Shown: positions 27,266 to 36,833, counted from the first letter of the stretch. The stretch is DNA of 64,000 nt from Methanosalsum natronophilum (GCF_024808815.1 NZ_JANUCS010000004.1:60183-124182); one strand, 5' to 3'. Notes: generated by a model not told the origin, from the sequence alone. Numbers and translations: made by a program.

Positions 27266-29113
27266 TTATTCATTAAAGGTCAATTTAAAAGAAGTACCAT
27301 CCGAACCATTCATCTCCAAAACCCCGTTGAGTTGTCGTGTAAGCATTTCCACTACCATCAGGCCAATGGATCCCGAAGAATCCTTTTTATCACTCTTCGA
27401 CATACCAACACCATCATCTGATACCTCTAAAACATATTTATTATCAATATACTTGAATTTGATAGAGATTCCACCTTTCTTTCTACCTCTAAATGCATGT
27501 TTTAGTGAGTTGGTTATAAGTTCACTTAATATTAGTCCTAAAGGAACTGTTGTTTCTATATCTAAGTAAATATTATCAAGATCGTTCTTGAACTCAATCT
27601 CAGTTTCATAGTCTCGGTACATCTGAAGCATATGATTTTATAAAGTTTTGATATAATCAGCTATTTCTATACTTGACAAGTTTGTGGAACCATATAATTT
27701 CTCGTGAGCTATTGACATTGACCTTACACGAGTCTGACTATCTAAAAAAGCATTTTTAATAGCATCATCATTAAAATTTCTAGCTTGCATGTTCAACAAA
27801 CTTGAAATCACCTGTAAATTGTTTTTTACACGATGGTGTATTTCTCGTAACAATATCTCTTTTCTTCGAAGATCTTCTATCTGTTTCTTATCAGTGACCT
27901 CATCGATCAAGATCTGAGCACCACTAACTTTATTTTCATTAAATATAGGGAGAATGTTAATTTTGGCAATAAGTTCTTTTCCCCAGAATGTATGGTACCT
28001 TATCTCCTTTGGACCAACTTTTTCTCTTTTCATAATAGCGTTTTTAAGATGAGTTGAGAAACCGGAATTGACGAGTGGTTCAAAAGTAAGTAAATTGATT
28101 TTCTTAGTTTCTTCTTCACTAGGAGACTCTAATATTTCTAGTACCCTTGGGTTAAGATACTTGATGTTCCCCTCAAGATCACAAGTTATTACTCCAATCA
28201 TTGAAGTTTCAACTAACTGCTGGTAATCCACATTGCTTTGAGCCAATCTATTTTCAGCGTCAATACGAGTTATGGATAATCCGATCAATGATGAATAGAT
28301 ATCCAAAAGATCCATATTTTGTATTTGTGTCCCTTTTCCCATCATGATAGTGAAATCGCCAATCATTGTACCATTATACTCGATCTTAGCAACATGTACC
28401 GTCCCAACACCGAATATAGTTTCAATGAGCTGAATACTCACTTTTGGGATTGAATCTCCAACTAACTCTCTCAAACTAGAAAAATTGGTAATTTTCTTAT
28501 CTTTCAACTTATCATGGCGACCATTATCATGTGCCCACCACTTGTTCTTCACATCAAATGATAATATAGATGCAGCCTTTTTGAGATGACTTTCAGGAGC
28601 ATTTAATGCTACTGTTCTAAAGAATTTACCTTTCTCTTCATAGACATTTAATGCTACATACTTTGCACCAGTGATCGATTGGACCGTATTGACTATATCA
28701 TTATGATCATGTTCCAATTTATTAGAAGCTTGTAAAAGCTTAGCTGCACTATCCAAAATTCTCTTTTTTGGTGTAATATTTTTCAATATTAACAAGATAT
28801 CGGTATCATGAGGTCTAAGTACTATAATATTATACCAGTGTTGGTCACTTGTTGAATAATGTTCAAACTCTTTATATTCACTAACTTCAAGAACTCCATG
28901 AACAGTATTTTGGTCTAATACCTCTAAAAAGATTTCAGAAAAGAACTTCCCAACAAGGTACTCGCGTTTCAGACTAAACGCAGTTGCAAACTCATCGTTT
29001 AGATCGAGTATTTTGTAATCACGTGTACCTGTGTGTGTATTTTGAACTAATTTACCATGTAAGTATCCATGAAATAACTCTTTGAATGCATGTTTGTAGA
29101 TATCATGGTTCAT
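27266..29113 (-). pseudogene. Sensor histidine kinase gene interrupted by an in-frame TAA
   Basis: The frame from 29113 encodes an N-terminal PAS-like domain, a GAF-like domain, a PAS domain (VETSMIGVITCDLEGNIKYL) and a HisKA_2 core with HHRVKNNLQVISSLLNM. It stops at TAA (27638-27640) after IADYIKTL. The same frame resumes at once with NHMLQMYRDYE and carries the whole ATPase domain (NSLKHAF, DDGVGMS, GSIGLMVVEML) to 27266. So the gene is intact except for one stop codon between dimerisation and ATPase parts. It is about 615 codons in full, paralogous to the kinase at 21273. It may be a recent nonsense mutation, or two pieces could be made separately, since an ATG follows three codons later. 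Confidence 0.8.
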
Positions 29114-29429
29114 TATTGTATCCTATACCAACTCTTATAGCTATTATTATGAACAGATATTGATATGTTTGTATAATTGTTTAGTTAAGAACTATTTGAA
29201 TCATTTCATTTAACTTTTTTTAGAGCTCGATCTAGACATTTGGTGATCCTTTATAATTATTGGATATTATTCAGTTTTTTTTCTAAATCTGAACTGGTGA
29301 ATATTAGAGTAATACAAAAATCTAATAGTATCCTCAAAACCTAAATGTTAGTATAAGAACATCTCATCTAAGCATTTAAAATAACATATATTACCTAAAA
29401 AAACACAGTTATATTCAAGGAGATCATTT

Positions 29430-29540
29430 ATTGGATTGCTATCCGAGCTGGCAATTCACTGAATGCTTGACAGTGAATTTATAATTCTCCAGAATTTCTT
29501 GGGAAAACTTTACCGGCTCTATAAATGAGCCGGTAGTGTC
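29430..29540. ncRNA. Hairpin-rich intergenic element, possible structured RNA
   Basis: Within a 540-base gap between divergent genes lie three inverted repeats in a row: AATTCACTG / CAGTGAATT (29453-29479), AATTCT / AGAATT (about 29483-29496) and TACCGGCTC / GAGCCGGTA (29511-29535). The two outer stems are perfect nine-base pairs. The tail AGTGTCAC after the last stem resembles the end of IS200/IS605 right ends (AGTTCAC), so the element may be an old transposon end or its guide RNA relic. A separate small RNA gene is possible. Confidence 0.4.
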
Positions 29541-29657
29541 ACTTCCTCCCTATTTTGCTTATACTAAGAATAATATGTTTTTAGCTTAGATCAGTACAAT
29601 AATTCCATTAGTTTTATTGCACTTAAAATCAAATTGTTGCGGTTACGAGGTGATAAT

Positions 29658-30356
29658 ATTAATAAATATTCTATCGACCAATTTGTTAATGCTACTGAGA
29701 AGTCATCTAATGATGGTGAAAGGGTCAGACTTGAAAAAGAGCGGTTCCTGGAAATTGACCTTGAAGGTAGTATTTGGACCAAGATGGGGTCAATGGTCTG
29801 CTATTATGGTAATATCAAATTTACACGGGAAGGTGTGCTTGAACACGGTATTAGCAAACTTGTGAAAAAAACACTTACCGGTGAAGGAATGTCACTAACC
29901 AAGGCTGAAGGTACAGGAAAACTATTCTTAGCTGACGCAGGGAAGAAAGTATCTGTACTCTACCTAAAAGATGAATCAATAGTTGTTAATGGTAATGACC
30001 TGTTGGCATTTGATAATTCACTTTCATGGGATTTTAAAATGATGAAAAAGTTATCAGGTATGGTCTCAGGTGGCCTATTCAATGTTCGACTTGAGGGTAC
30101 TGGTATGGTAGCTATAACCACACACTATGACCCCATGACATTAAAGCTTACAGGAGATGAGAGTGTTTACACTGACCCAACAGCAACCGTAGCTTGGTCT
30201 GGTGATTTAGTTCCTGACCTGAAAACTGACGTTTCCATGAAAACCTTGCTTGGAAGAGCGAGTGGAGAAACTATTCAAATGGCCTTTCAGGGCACTGGTT
30301 TTGTGGTGATCCAGCCATATGAAGAAGTTCCGTTCCAGATGTCATCTAGCAAGTAA
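29658..30356 (+). CDS. AIM24 family protein, apparent ATT start
   Basis: About 232 residues of beta-rich sequence matching the AIM24 (DUF124/TIM24) family: GSMVCYYGNIKFTREG, GTGKLFLADAGKKVSVLYL, FDNSLSWDFKMMKKLSG and GTGFVVIQPYEE. The role of archaeal members is unknown. A GAGGTGAT site at 29647-29654 points, three bases on, to ATT at 29658, giving INKYSIDQF as the N-terminus, which suits the family. The in-frame TTG codons at 29634 and 29637 lie upstream of that site and have no ribosome binding site of their own. Confidence 0.8.
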   Translation: MNKYSIDQFVNATEKSSNDGERVRLEKERFLEIDLEGSIWTKMGSMVCYYGNIKFTREGVLEHGISKLVKKTLTGEGMSLTKAEGTGKLFLADAGKKVSVLYLKDESIVVNGNDLLAFDNSLSWDFKMMKKLSGMVSGGLFNVRLEGTGMVAITTHYDPMTLKLTGDESVYTDPTATVAWSGDLVPDLKTDVSMKTLLGRASGETIQMAFQGTGFVVIQPYEEVPFQMSSSK

Positions 30357-30420
30357 TAATAAGATCAGATTCAAGATTTAGTTAAAAGCTACTAGCTATT
30401 AACTACAAATCTATTTTTTT

Positions 30421-30771
30421 CTATTCATTTTTAGTGGAGGATAAAGAATCAATATTTAGTATAGTGTTGCAATTATTGTTATCTTCATCTCTTAATTGCC
30501 TGCACACATCACATATTCTCATTTCTAAGTTATCCACATTATCAGCTTTCATATCTTCAGCTATAGCTCGAATTGAGGTTCTGATATTGTCCTCAAAGAC
30601 TATTCTGTATCCCCTTTTTTTTGAAATATATTGCGATATTGCTGAAGGTGTAGTATCCAGCTTTTTTGCAATTTCCTGTTGTGAGAATCCATTATTGACC
30701 AATTCTTCAACAATAGCTGCTTTTATGGCCGGTAGTACGTCCCAAACTACGGTCTGACATGGCATTTTCAT
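30421..30771 (-). CDS. Helix-turn-helix regulator with a C-terminal cysteine motif
   Basis: 116 residues of the COG2522-like archaeal regulator type. The HTH is GFSQQEIAKKLDTTPSAISQ followed by YISKKRG. The C-terminal half has MRICDVCRQLRD and a further NNNC, a likely metal or redox site. It is divergent from the tRNA-Cys/cysS genes, and the space between carries repeated ACAATTGTnAAT motifs, so self-control and control of the cysteine genes is an attractive reading, not proven. Confidence 0.8.
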   Translation of the reverse strand: MKMPCQTVVWDVLPAIKAAIVEELVNNGFSQQEIAKKLDTTPSAISQYISKKRGYRIVFEDNIRTSIRAIAEDMKADNVDNLEMRICDVCRQLRDEDNNNCNTILNIDSLSSTKNE

Positions 30772-30826
30772 ATGTGAAACCTTATACTGATCTGTTGTAT
30801 GTATATTATAGAATAAGTTTTAAAAT

Positions 30827-30940
30827 AACAATTGTGAATATATGTATGGGAATAAAGATTTTTCTATTGGTGCAATAAATTGTCAATAGAGGTACAATTA
30901 TATATTAACAATTGTTAATTTAGATTTCACGATTGTGAAT
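30827..30940. promoter_or_regulatory. Repeated AACAATTGTKAAT motifs between regulator and tRNA-Cys
   Basis: Three clear copies: 30827-30839 (AACAATTGTGAAT), 30907-30919 (AACAATTGTTAAT) and 30928-30940 (CACGATTGTGAAT). A weaker one, AAATTGTCAAT, lies at 30877-30887. The core ACAATTGT is itself palindromic. Spacing of 21 bases between the last two suggests binding on the same DNA face. They probably form the operator of the adjoining HTH regulator. Confidence 0.55.
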
Positions 30941-30999
30941 TGGGTGTTGTATAACTCTGACAATGTATTCATAATCAAAGTTAAGTGTGATATATGTCA

Positions 31000-31072
31000 G
31001 CCGAGGTGACAGAGTGGCTAATGTGACCGACTGCAGATCGGTTTTCCGGGAGTTCGAATCTTCCCCTCGGCA
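31000..31072 (+). tRNA. tRNA-Cys (anticodon GCA)
   Basis: Acceptor stem GCCGAGG / CCTCGGC, anticodon arm ACCGA-CTGCAGA-TCGGT with anticodon GCA, T arm GGGAG-TTCGAAT-CTTCC, and D arm ACAG...TGT. All fit a standard tRNA of 72 bases plus the discriminator. The discriminator base 73 reads A, while tRNA-Cys usually has U73, a main identity element. CCA is not encoded. It lies 31 bases before cysS. Confidence 0.93.
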
Positions 31073-31102
31073 TTTTCAGCATCAAAGGAATGGAGGCACA
31101 AT

Positions 31103-32530
31103 TTGGTATTACGGGTCTATAATACTCTTACAAGAGAGTTGGAAAATTTTGAGCCAATGGTTGGAGATCATGTTAATATGTATGTATGTGGGCCTACAGT
31201 CTATGATGATTGCCATCTTGGTCATGCCAGAAGTTATGTGGCCTTTGATGTGATTAGAAGGTATCTTCGATATAGTGGTTATGATGTGAAGTATATAATG
31301 AACATCACTGATATCGATGATAAGATTATTCAACGGGCAACCAGATCTCAAGAGGATCCTTTAAAACTAGCTGCCAAGTTTACTGATTCTTTTCTTGAAG
31401 ATATGGAACGACTTAATATACATTCTCCAGATGTCCAGCCAAAGGTAACTGATCATATCAATGAGATAATAAATATCATATCAGGATTGATAGATGGTGG
31501 ATTTGCTTATGTTACCAGTAAAGGTAACGTATATTTTAATCTTCTAAGTTCTCAAGATAAGATTGGTATTTTAAGTCATCAAACACTTCAAGGACTGTTG
31601 GAAGGGTCAGGTTATAGGGTAGGAGTTGAAGATGACAAGAGACATCAACTTGATTTTGCGCTATGGAAATCCTCTGATGAAACTGAGATTGGTTGGGAGA
31701 GTCCGTGGAGTAAAGGTCGACCAGGTTGGCATATTGAATGTACTGCAATGGCTGTGAAATATAGTGGTGGTCAATTAGATATTCATGGTGGTGGTATGGA
31801 TCTAGTGTTCCCTCATCATGAAGCTGAGATTCTCCAATCAGAAGCATATACTGGTAGAGGCCCATTTAGTAAATATTGGATGCATAATGGTTTTTTGACA
31901 ATAGATAAAGAAAAAATGTCAAAGTCACTTGATAATTTCTTTACAATAAAAGATGTTCTCAAGAGATATTCTCCAGAGACGATTAGGTTCTTTTTAGTGT
32001 ATACGCATTATAGGAGCACTATTGATTTTAGTGACGATAATCTGCAGGAAGCTGAACAAGCTGTAAAAAGAGTTCAAACAGCTTTTGAAAACTCGAACTA
32101 TGCACTAATAAATTCAAAAGAGGATGCCAAAGATCATGGACTCCTTGAACTTGTTAGTTGGACAAGGAATGCTATAAAAAGTGCTATGAATGAAGATTTC
32201 AATACCAGAGAAGCGTTAGGGCATTTGTTTGTATTCATACGTAAACTGAACCCCATTCTATCTAAAACCGACCTATCATATACTTCTATAGAGCATGTGG
32301 TACATTTCTTTGAAGAGATAGATGATATATTTGGTATTCTGGTAAAGAATAATGGGCAGGAACGAGATACTAAAATAAGCAGTGATGAAATTGAAAGTCT
32401 AATTTTGATCAGAGAACAAGCACGTGGAAATAAGGATTGGGCAACAGCTGATCAGATAAGAGATCAACTTCAGGAAAAAGGAGTTGTTATTGAAGATTCT
32501 AAAAACGGTACTCGTTGGAAATGGCAATAG
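31103..32530 (+). CDS. cysS: Cysteinyl-tRNA synthetase
   Basis: 475 residues, class I synthetase charging tRNA-Cys in the cytosol. Signature elements are YVCGPTVYDDCHLGHARSY (HIGH-type HLGH with the zinc Cys), the zinc ligand stretch WHIECTAMA and GGMDLVFPHHE, and KMSKSLDN (KMSKS loop). The start is TTG with GGAGG seven bases upstream. It follows tRNA-Cys and precedes cysK, a compact cysteine set. Many methanogens use SepRS/SepCysS instead, so a direct route for free cysteine is used here, possibly in addition. Confidence 0.96.
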   Translation: MVLRVYNTLTRELENFEPMVGDHVNMYVCGPTVYDDCHLGHARSYVAFDVIRRYLRYSGYDVKYIMNITDIDDKIIQRATRSQEDPLKLAAKFTDSFLEDMERLNIHSPDVQPKVTDHINEIINIISGLIDGGFAYVTSKGNVYFNLLSSQDKIGILSHQTLQGLLEGSGYRVGVEDDKRHQLDFALWKSSDETEIGWESPWSKGRPGWHIECTAMAVKYSGGQLDIHGGGMDLVFPHHEAEILQSEAYTGRGPFSKYWMHNGFLTIDKEKMSKSLDNFFTIKDVLKRYSPETIRFFLVYTHYRSTIDFSDDNLQEAEQAVKRVQTAFENSNYALINSKEDAKDHGLLELVSWTRNAIKSAMNEDFNTREALGHLFVFIRKLNPILSKTDLSYTSIEHVVHFFEEIDDIFGILVKNNGQERDTKISSDEIESLILIREQARGNKDWATADQIRDQLQEKGVVIEDSKNGTRWKWQ

Positions 32531-32673
32531 GAATAGGTGTGATCATATGAGTTTTACATATACTTGTTGTTGATATTGAAGCTCTTGTTTGATATTTGAT
32601 TTGATTTAATATATTGTATGGCACAGTAGAAGATAATCTAGTTTATTTATTTAGGGTATAGGATGTATTTGAT

Positions 32674-33603
32674 ATGGGAAAAATTTACAAAGATATTACA
32701 TGGACTATAGGGAACACGCCTCTTGTCCGGCTTAACAGATTAACTAAAGGTTTGAATGCGGATGTTCTGGTAAAGCTTGAATCTTTTAATCCAATGGGTA
32801 GTGTGAAAGATAGGATTGCACTTGCAATGATAGAGGCAGCTGAAAGAGATGGGCTAATAGATAATAATACTGTTATAGTAGAACCAACGAGTGGAAATAC
32901 TGGTATTGCACTTGCTGCAATATGTGCTGCACGTGGTTATAAACTTATTCTGGTCATGCCAGAAACGATGAGTGTTGAGAGAAGGAAGTTGTTAAAAGCA
33001 TACGGTGCAGAGCTTGTTCTCACTCCTGGTACTAAAGGTATGAAAGGAGCCATAAGTAAAGCTGAACAGGTAGTCGCTGAAGATGAAAACAAGGTCTATA
33101 TTCCACAACAGTTCAGAAATCCAGCAAATCCCGCAATTCATCGAATAACAACAGCTGAAGAGATATGGCGTGATACTGATGGTGAGGTAGATATTCTAGT
33201 GGCTGGAGTAGGTACTGGAGGTACAATAACTGGAACCTCACATACTCTAAAAAAGAGGAAACCTTCACTCAGATCGATTGCAGTTGAACCCGAAGAATCT
33301 CCGGTTATAAGTGGAGGAAAACCCGGTCCTCATAAAATACAGGGGATAGGTGCAGGTTTTATACCTGAGGTTCTGGATATTGATATCATTGATGAGGTGG
33401 TTAAGGTCAATGCAGGAAATGCAGCAGAGACTACTAGAAGACTTGCATTAGAAGAAGGAATTTTAGTAGGTATCTCAGCGGGCGCAGCTACATATGCAGC
33501 AGTTGAAATAGCGTCACGTGAAGAATCTAAAGGGAAAACCATTGTTGTTATGCTACCGGATACTGGTGAAAGGTATTTGAGTACGGAGACATTTGAGATA
33601 TGA
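32674..33603 (+). CDS. cysK: Cysteine synthase (O-acetylserine sulfhydrylase)
   Basis: 309 residues, PLP enzyme that makes cysteine from O-acetylserine and sulfide. The PLP lysine lies in [11 protein letters not shown], the substrate loop is PTSGNTGIA, and the phosphate-binding loop is [11 protein letters not shown]. The C-terminal half has [12 protein letters not shown]. This is typical CysK/CysM length. It follows cysS by 143 bases on the same strand, supplying its amino acid substrate. Confidence 0.95.
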   Translation: MGKIYKDITWTIGNTPLVRLNRLTKGLNADVLVKLESFNPMGSVKDRIALAMIEAAERDGLIDNNTVIVEPTSGNTGIALAAICAARGYKLILVMPETMSVERRKLLKAYGAELVLTPGTKGMKGAISKAEQVVAEDENKVYIPQQFRNPANPAIHRITTAEEIWRDTDGEVDILVAGVGTGGTITGTSHTLKKRKPSLRSIAVEPEESPVISGGKPGPHKIQGIGAGFIPEVLDIDIIDEVVKVNAGNAAETTRRLALEEGILVGISAGAATYAAVEIASREESKGKTIVVMLPDTGERYLSTETFEI

Positions 33604-33722
33604 ATTAAGAAATAGAGTTACCAATGAACTATATACAGTTAGGACTAATTAATTGAGAAAAACAACCCATTATGAATATGAATAAAATTCAGGATATATT
33701 TCCATAAATGAAAGGTGTTAAT

Positions 33723-34430
33723 ATGAACAATGATTTTAGTGACTTGAAAGCAGTTTTTTTGAACTGTACTCTAAAAAGATCACCTGAACTATCTCATACT
33801 GAGGGTTTGTTTAAGATATCTCGATCAATAATGGAAAGAAATCGAGTAAAAGTAGAATCAATAAGACCAGTTGATCATGAGATAGCTTATGGTGTATATC
33901 CTGATATGAAGGAAAAGGGTTGGGACGTTGATGACTGGCCGATGATATTTGAAAAGGTTATGGAATCTGATATATTGATCATTGGTACACCTATATGGCT
34001 TGGCGATAAGTCATCTATCTGTACTAAAGTTATAGAAAGATTATATTCGTCTTCAGGTGATCTTAATGAAGATGGCCAATATGCATATTATGGAAGAGTT
34101 GGTGGTACTCTGATTACCGGTAATGAAGATGGAGCAAAACATTGTGCTATGAATATCTTATACTCAATGCAACACCTCGGCTTTTTAATACCGCCACAAG
34201 CGGATGCTGGTTGGTTAGGTGAGATTGGTCCAGGTCCATCTTACCTTGATGAGGGGTCAGGTGGTCCCGAGAACGATTTCACTAACCGTAACACTACCTT
34301 CATGACATGGAACTTGATGCATATGGCAAGAGTGCTTAAAGATATTGGTGGAATACCAGCGTATGGAAATCAAAGATCAAAATGGGATGCAGGGTGTAGG
34401 TTTGATCACCCAAACCCTGAATATAGATAA
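33723..34430 (+). CDS. Flavodoxin/NADPH-dependent FMN reductase family protein
   Basis: 235 residues. It shows the flavodoxin-like fold with LKAVFLNCTLKRSPELSHT as the phosphate-binding start, SDILIIGTPIWLGDKSS as the conserved flavin strand, and GGTLITGNEDGAKHC later. The family transfers electrons from NAD(P)H to flavin or quinone-like acceptors. The start is ATG 33723 after AAAGGTG; an earlier in-frame ATG at 33708 precedes that site. It lies 24 bases before an ADP-ribosylglycohydrolase gene and is probably cotranscribed with it. Confidence 0.8.
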   Translation: MNNDFSDLKAVFLNCTLKRSPELSHTEGLFKISRSIMERNRVKVESIRPVDHEIAYGVYPDMKEKGWDVDDWPMIFEKVMESDILIIGTPIWLGDKSSICTKVIERLYSSSGDLNEDGQYAYYGRVGGTLITGNEDGAKHCAMNILYSMQHLGFLIPPQADAGWLGEIGPGPSYLDEGSGGPENDFTNRNTTFMTWNLMHMARVLKDIGGIPAYGNQRSKWDAGCRFDHPNPEYR

Positions 34431-34454
34431 TAACTAAAAAAGGAATTTGTTGAA

Positions 34455-35378
34455 ATGGTAATGTATGATAGGTATGAAGGATCTTTATTAGGACTTGCAA
34501 TTGGTGACGCATTAGGTGCATCTATAGAATCAAAAAGTAGGGGTACGTTTGAACCAGTATCTGATATGATCGGCGGTGGACAGTTTGACCTTTTACCAGG
34601 GCAATGGACCGACGATACATCTCAGGCACTGTGTTTAGCAGAAAGTCTAGTGACTAAAAAAGAATTTGATCAGACGGATCAGTTAAATAGGTTACTTAAA
34701 TGGTATCGCGAAGGATACTTGAGCAGTAAAGATGAAGCGTTTAGTATAGGTCCTACCACCTCTGAAAGCCTGGAACGGTTTGAACGAGATGGTACTGTAA
34801 TCGGTCCATTAAAAAAGGAAGGTAAAGCTACTAACGGCTCATTGATGAGATTAGCACCTGTACCACTAGCTTTTGCCCTGAAACCGGAGTTAGCGATTGA
34901 ATATGGTGGTAAGAGCTCGATATCAACTCATAACTCAACAGTAGCCATTGATGCGTGCAGGTACATGAGTTCTTTGATAGTAGGTGCATCAATGGGTGTA
35001 AGAAAAGATATTTTATTATCAGAATTCTATTGTCCATACGGTGATTATTGGAATTCTCATCGACTATGTCCCGAGATCGAAATGATTGCACGTGGTTCTT
35101 TTAAGAAAAAGAGTTCGTCTGAGATTAGAACAACAATGGATGTAACAAATACCCTTGAAGCTGCATTATGGGCATTTTACAATACTGATAATTTTGAAGA
35201 TGGATGTTTATTGGTAGTTAACCTAGGTGATGATGCGGATACTTCAGGAGCTGTTTATGGTCAGTTGGCCGGTGCTTATTATGGGAGATCAGGTATTCCC
35301 TCGCATTGGCAGTCAAAATTGTTTGAACGTGAATTAATAGTATCTTATGCACGACAACTTACAGGGCTATTCAAGTGA
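34455..35378 (+). CDS. ADP-ribosylglycohydrolase family protein
   Basis: 307 residues of the DraG/ADPRH fold. The di-metal motif residues are in GLAIGDALGAS, QWTDDTSQALC and NLGDDADTSGAVYGQLAG. The enzyme removes ADP-ribose from proteins or small molecules. There is no partner ADP-ribosyltransferase (DraT) in view and no nitrogenase, so the target is open. It follows the flavin protein gene closely and starts at ATG after AAGGAATT. Confidence 0.9.
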   Translation: MVMYDRYEGSLLGLAIGDALGASIESKSRGTFEPVSDMIGGGQFDLLPGQWTDDTSQALCLAESLVTKKEFDQTDQLNRLLKWYREGYLSSKDEAFSIGPTTSESLERFERDGTVIGPLKKEGKATNGSLMRLAPVPLAFALKPELAIEYGGKSSISTHNSTVAIDACRYMSSLIVGASMGVRKDILLSEFYCPYGDYWNSHRLCPEIEMIARGSFKKKSSSEIRTTMDVTNTLEAALWAFYNTDNFEDGCLLVVNLGDDADTSGAVYGQLAGAYYGRSGIPSHWQSKLFERELIVSYARQLTGLFK

Positions 35379-35410
35379 ATTTGACTTATAGACAAAGGCT
35401 CAAGATCATA

Positions 35411-35815
35411 TTATATTATTTTTGAACCTGCTTTAGGACCTGGTTGCGAGTCGAATACTTCATCTACATGGATCATGACAGCTGCTTTCTTTGGCATATC
35501 AGGCATCAATGAATTGACCCATTCAACCATCTCATCATATTCAGGTCCACTAGTCTTGACCTCAGCAGTACCTTTGATCTGATATGACCTTTTAGTGTAT
35601 CCATCATAGACAACAAAAGCAACTTTATTGTTTTCCTGCAAGTTCTGCTTAGTCTTGTTAAAGAAATTATCAGCGACCATAATTGTATCTTCATTAACTA
35701 CTTTAAGAAATCCTACAAATGCTACGTTTGGTATACTATCTGCACTAGCGGTCGCGATGGGTACAGGATTCTGTTTTTCTATAGTTTGGATCATTTCAGG
35801 TGTCATTTTAGCCAT
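35411..35815 (-). CDS. Pyridoxamine 5'-phosphate oxidase-like flavin-binding protein
   Basis: 134 residues with the split beta-barrel pattern: PVPIATASADSIPNVAFVGF, NNKVAFVVYDGYTKRSYQIK and GTAEV. Members bind FMN, F420 or heme, and the exact cofactor cannot be told. It starts with ATG preceded by GGAGATGAA. It precedes nothing close on its strand and lies just downstream of the flavodoxin gene at 35862, so the two may form a transcription unit. Confidence 0.85.
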   Translation of the reverse strand: MAKMTPEMIQTIEKQNPVPIATASADSIPNVAFVGFLKVVNEDTIMVADNFFNKTKQNLQENNKVAFVVYDGYTKRSYQIKGTAEVKTSGPEYDEMVEWVNSLMPDMPKKAAVMIHVDEVFDSQPGPKAGSKII

Positions 35816-35861
35816 ATTAATTTCATCTCCTAGCTAACATTTTGTTTATCGTATTGTAGTA

Positions 35862-36296
35862 TCACAACTTTTTAATTTTTTCTGCAATATCTTTACCAAG
35901 ACGTATACATTCAGCCATATCTTTCTCTGTTGGTTTGTATTGTATCCGTAATACCGGATCAATTACCTGAACCCCTTCTTTTCTCATGATATCAGCAATC
36001 ATTACAGGTGCTTCACCACTCCATCCATATGAACCAAATGCTGCACCCACTTTTCCTTTAATATCAAGCTCTACCAATTTATCAATGAACTTTTTAATAG
36101 GAGGATGCATTGAATAATTAAAAGTTGAAGACCCTATTGCAATACCATCAGCTAATGCTACATCTTCTGGATTCCAATCATAGAAGCTTTTAACCTCTAC
36201 ATCAACACTTCTTGAACTTGCACCTTCGGCAATACCTTCAGCCATCATCTTGGTGTTTCCTTGTGTACTTAGATACACTACAGCTAATTTTGGCAT
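35862..36296 (-). CDS. Flavodoxin
   Basis: 144 residues. The FMN phosphate loop is YLSTQGNTKMMAEGIAEG; the two flavin-flanking loops are SSTFNYSMHPPIKKF and FGSYGWSGEAPV. The latter resembles the flavodoxin half of flavodiiron proteins. It should carry electrons in the cytosol. GGGAG lies upstream of the ATG. It is likely cotranscribed with the flavin-binding protein 46 bases downstream. Confidence 0.92.
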   Translation of the reverse strand: MPKLAVVYLSTQGNTKMMAEGIAEGASSRSVDVEVKSFYDWNPEDVALADGIAIGSSTFNYSMHPPIKKFIDKLVELDIKGKVGAAFGSYGWSGEAPVMIADIMRKEGVQVIDPVLRIQYKPTEKDMAECIRLGKDIAEKIKKL

Positions 36297-36375
36297 ATTT
36301 AATTACTCCCACATTTATTACGGAATAGACTAAAAAGAACAGGTAAAGAAGAATTAGTTTAATTGTTCAAATAGT

Positions 36376-36762
36376 TTATTGTGTACTGCACTGTGGATCG
36401 GATATTTGTCGAATCCCACATTTTTGACAGTCAGATTCACTGCATATCTCGTTCTCAAACTTCCATTTGAGTCCCCATTTCTTGATATGACTTATTATCT
36501 CAATAAACTCTTCACCACTTTCAGTCAATGAATAATTGCAACGTACAGGTGTACTGTCAGATTCGACATCCCTTTTTATTAATCCATGGTCTTGCAGTTC
36601 TTTTAGACGGGTGGATAATGTTTTTGGTGTGATGCTGTGGAGCATATACTTGAGTTCATTGAAATGTTTTTTACCATTTCCTTTATGCAGTTCTAATAGA
36701 ATACATAATGTCCATCGTTTTCCTATTATATCCATCGTTTTGTATAGGGTACAATCTTTCAT
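36376..36762 (-). CDS. HxlR-family regulator with a cysteine-rich tail
   Basis: 128 residues. The HxlR winged helix is visible from CTLYKTMDIIGKRWTLCILL to NYSLTESGEEFIEIISHI. The N-terminal Cys3 is in the place used as a redox or electrophile sensor in YodB/HypR-type members. The C-terminus adds CSESDCQKCG and a final CSTQ, a further metal or redox site. It is divergent from the second hcp, and AGTAT/ATACT half sites lie between, so control of hcp by redox or nitrosative stress is likely but unproven. Confidence 0.88.
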   Translation of the reverse strand: MKDCTLYKTMDIIGKRWTLCILLELHKGNGKKHFNELKYMLHSITPKTLSTRLKELQDHGLIKRDVESDSTPVRCNYSLTESGEEFIEIISHIKKWGLKWKFENEICSESDCQKCGIRQISDPQCSTQ

Positions 36763-36811
36763 AGTATCTTATATGAAACCATTTCTTATATAAATAGGTA
36801 TCATTATAATA

Positions 36812-36833
36812 TTAGGTATATACTGGATACTAA
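36812..36833. promoter_or_regulatory. Candidate operator between hxlR-type gene and second hcp
   Basis: TTAGGTATATACTGGATACTAA has TTAG...CTAA ends and TAT/ATA half sites resembling HxlR boxes. It ends 13 bases before the hcp ATG and lies beside GGAGG. A related palindrome is at 18051-18067, upstream of the intact hcp. Confidence 0.4.
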
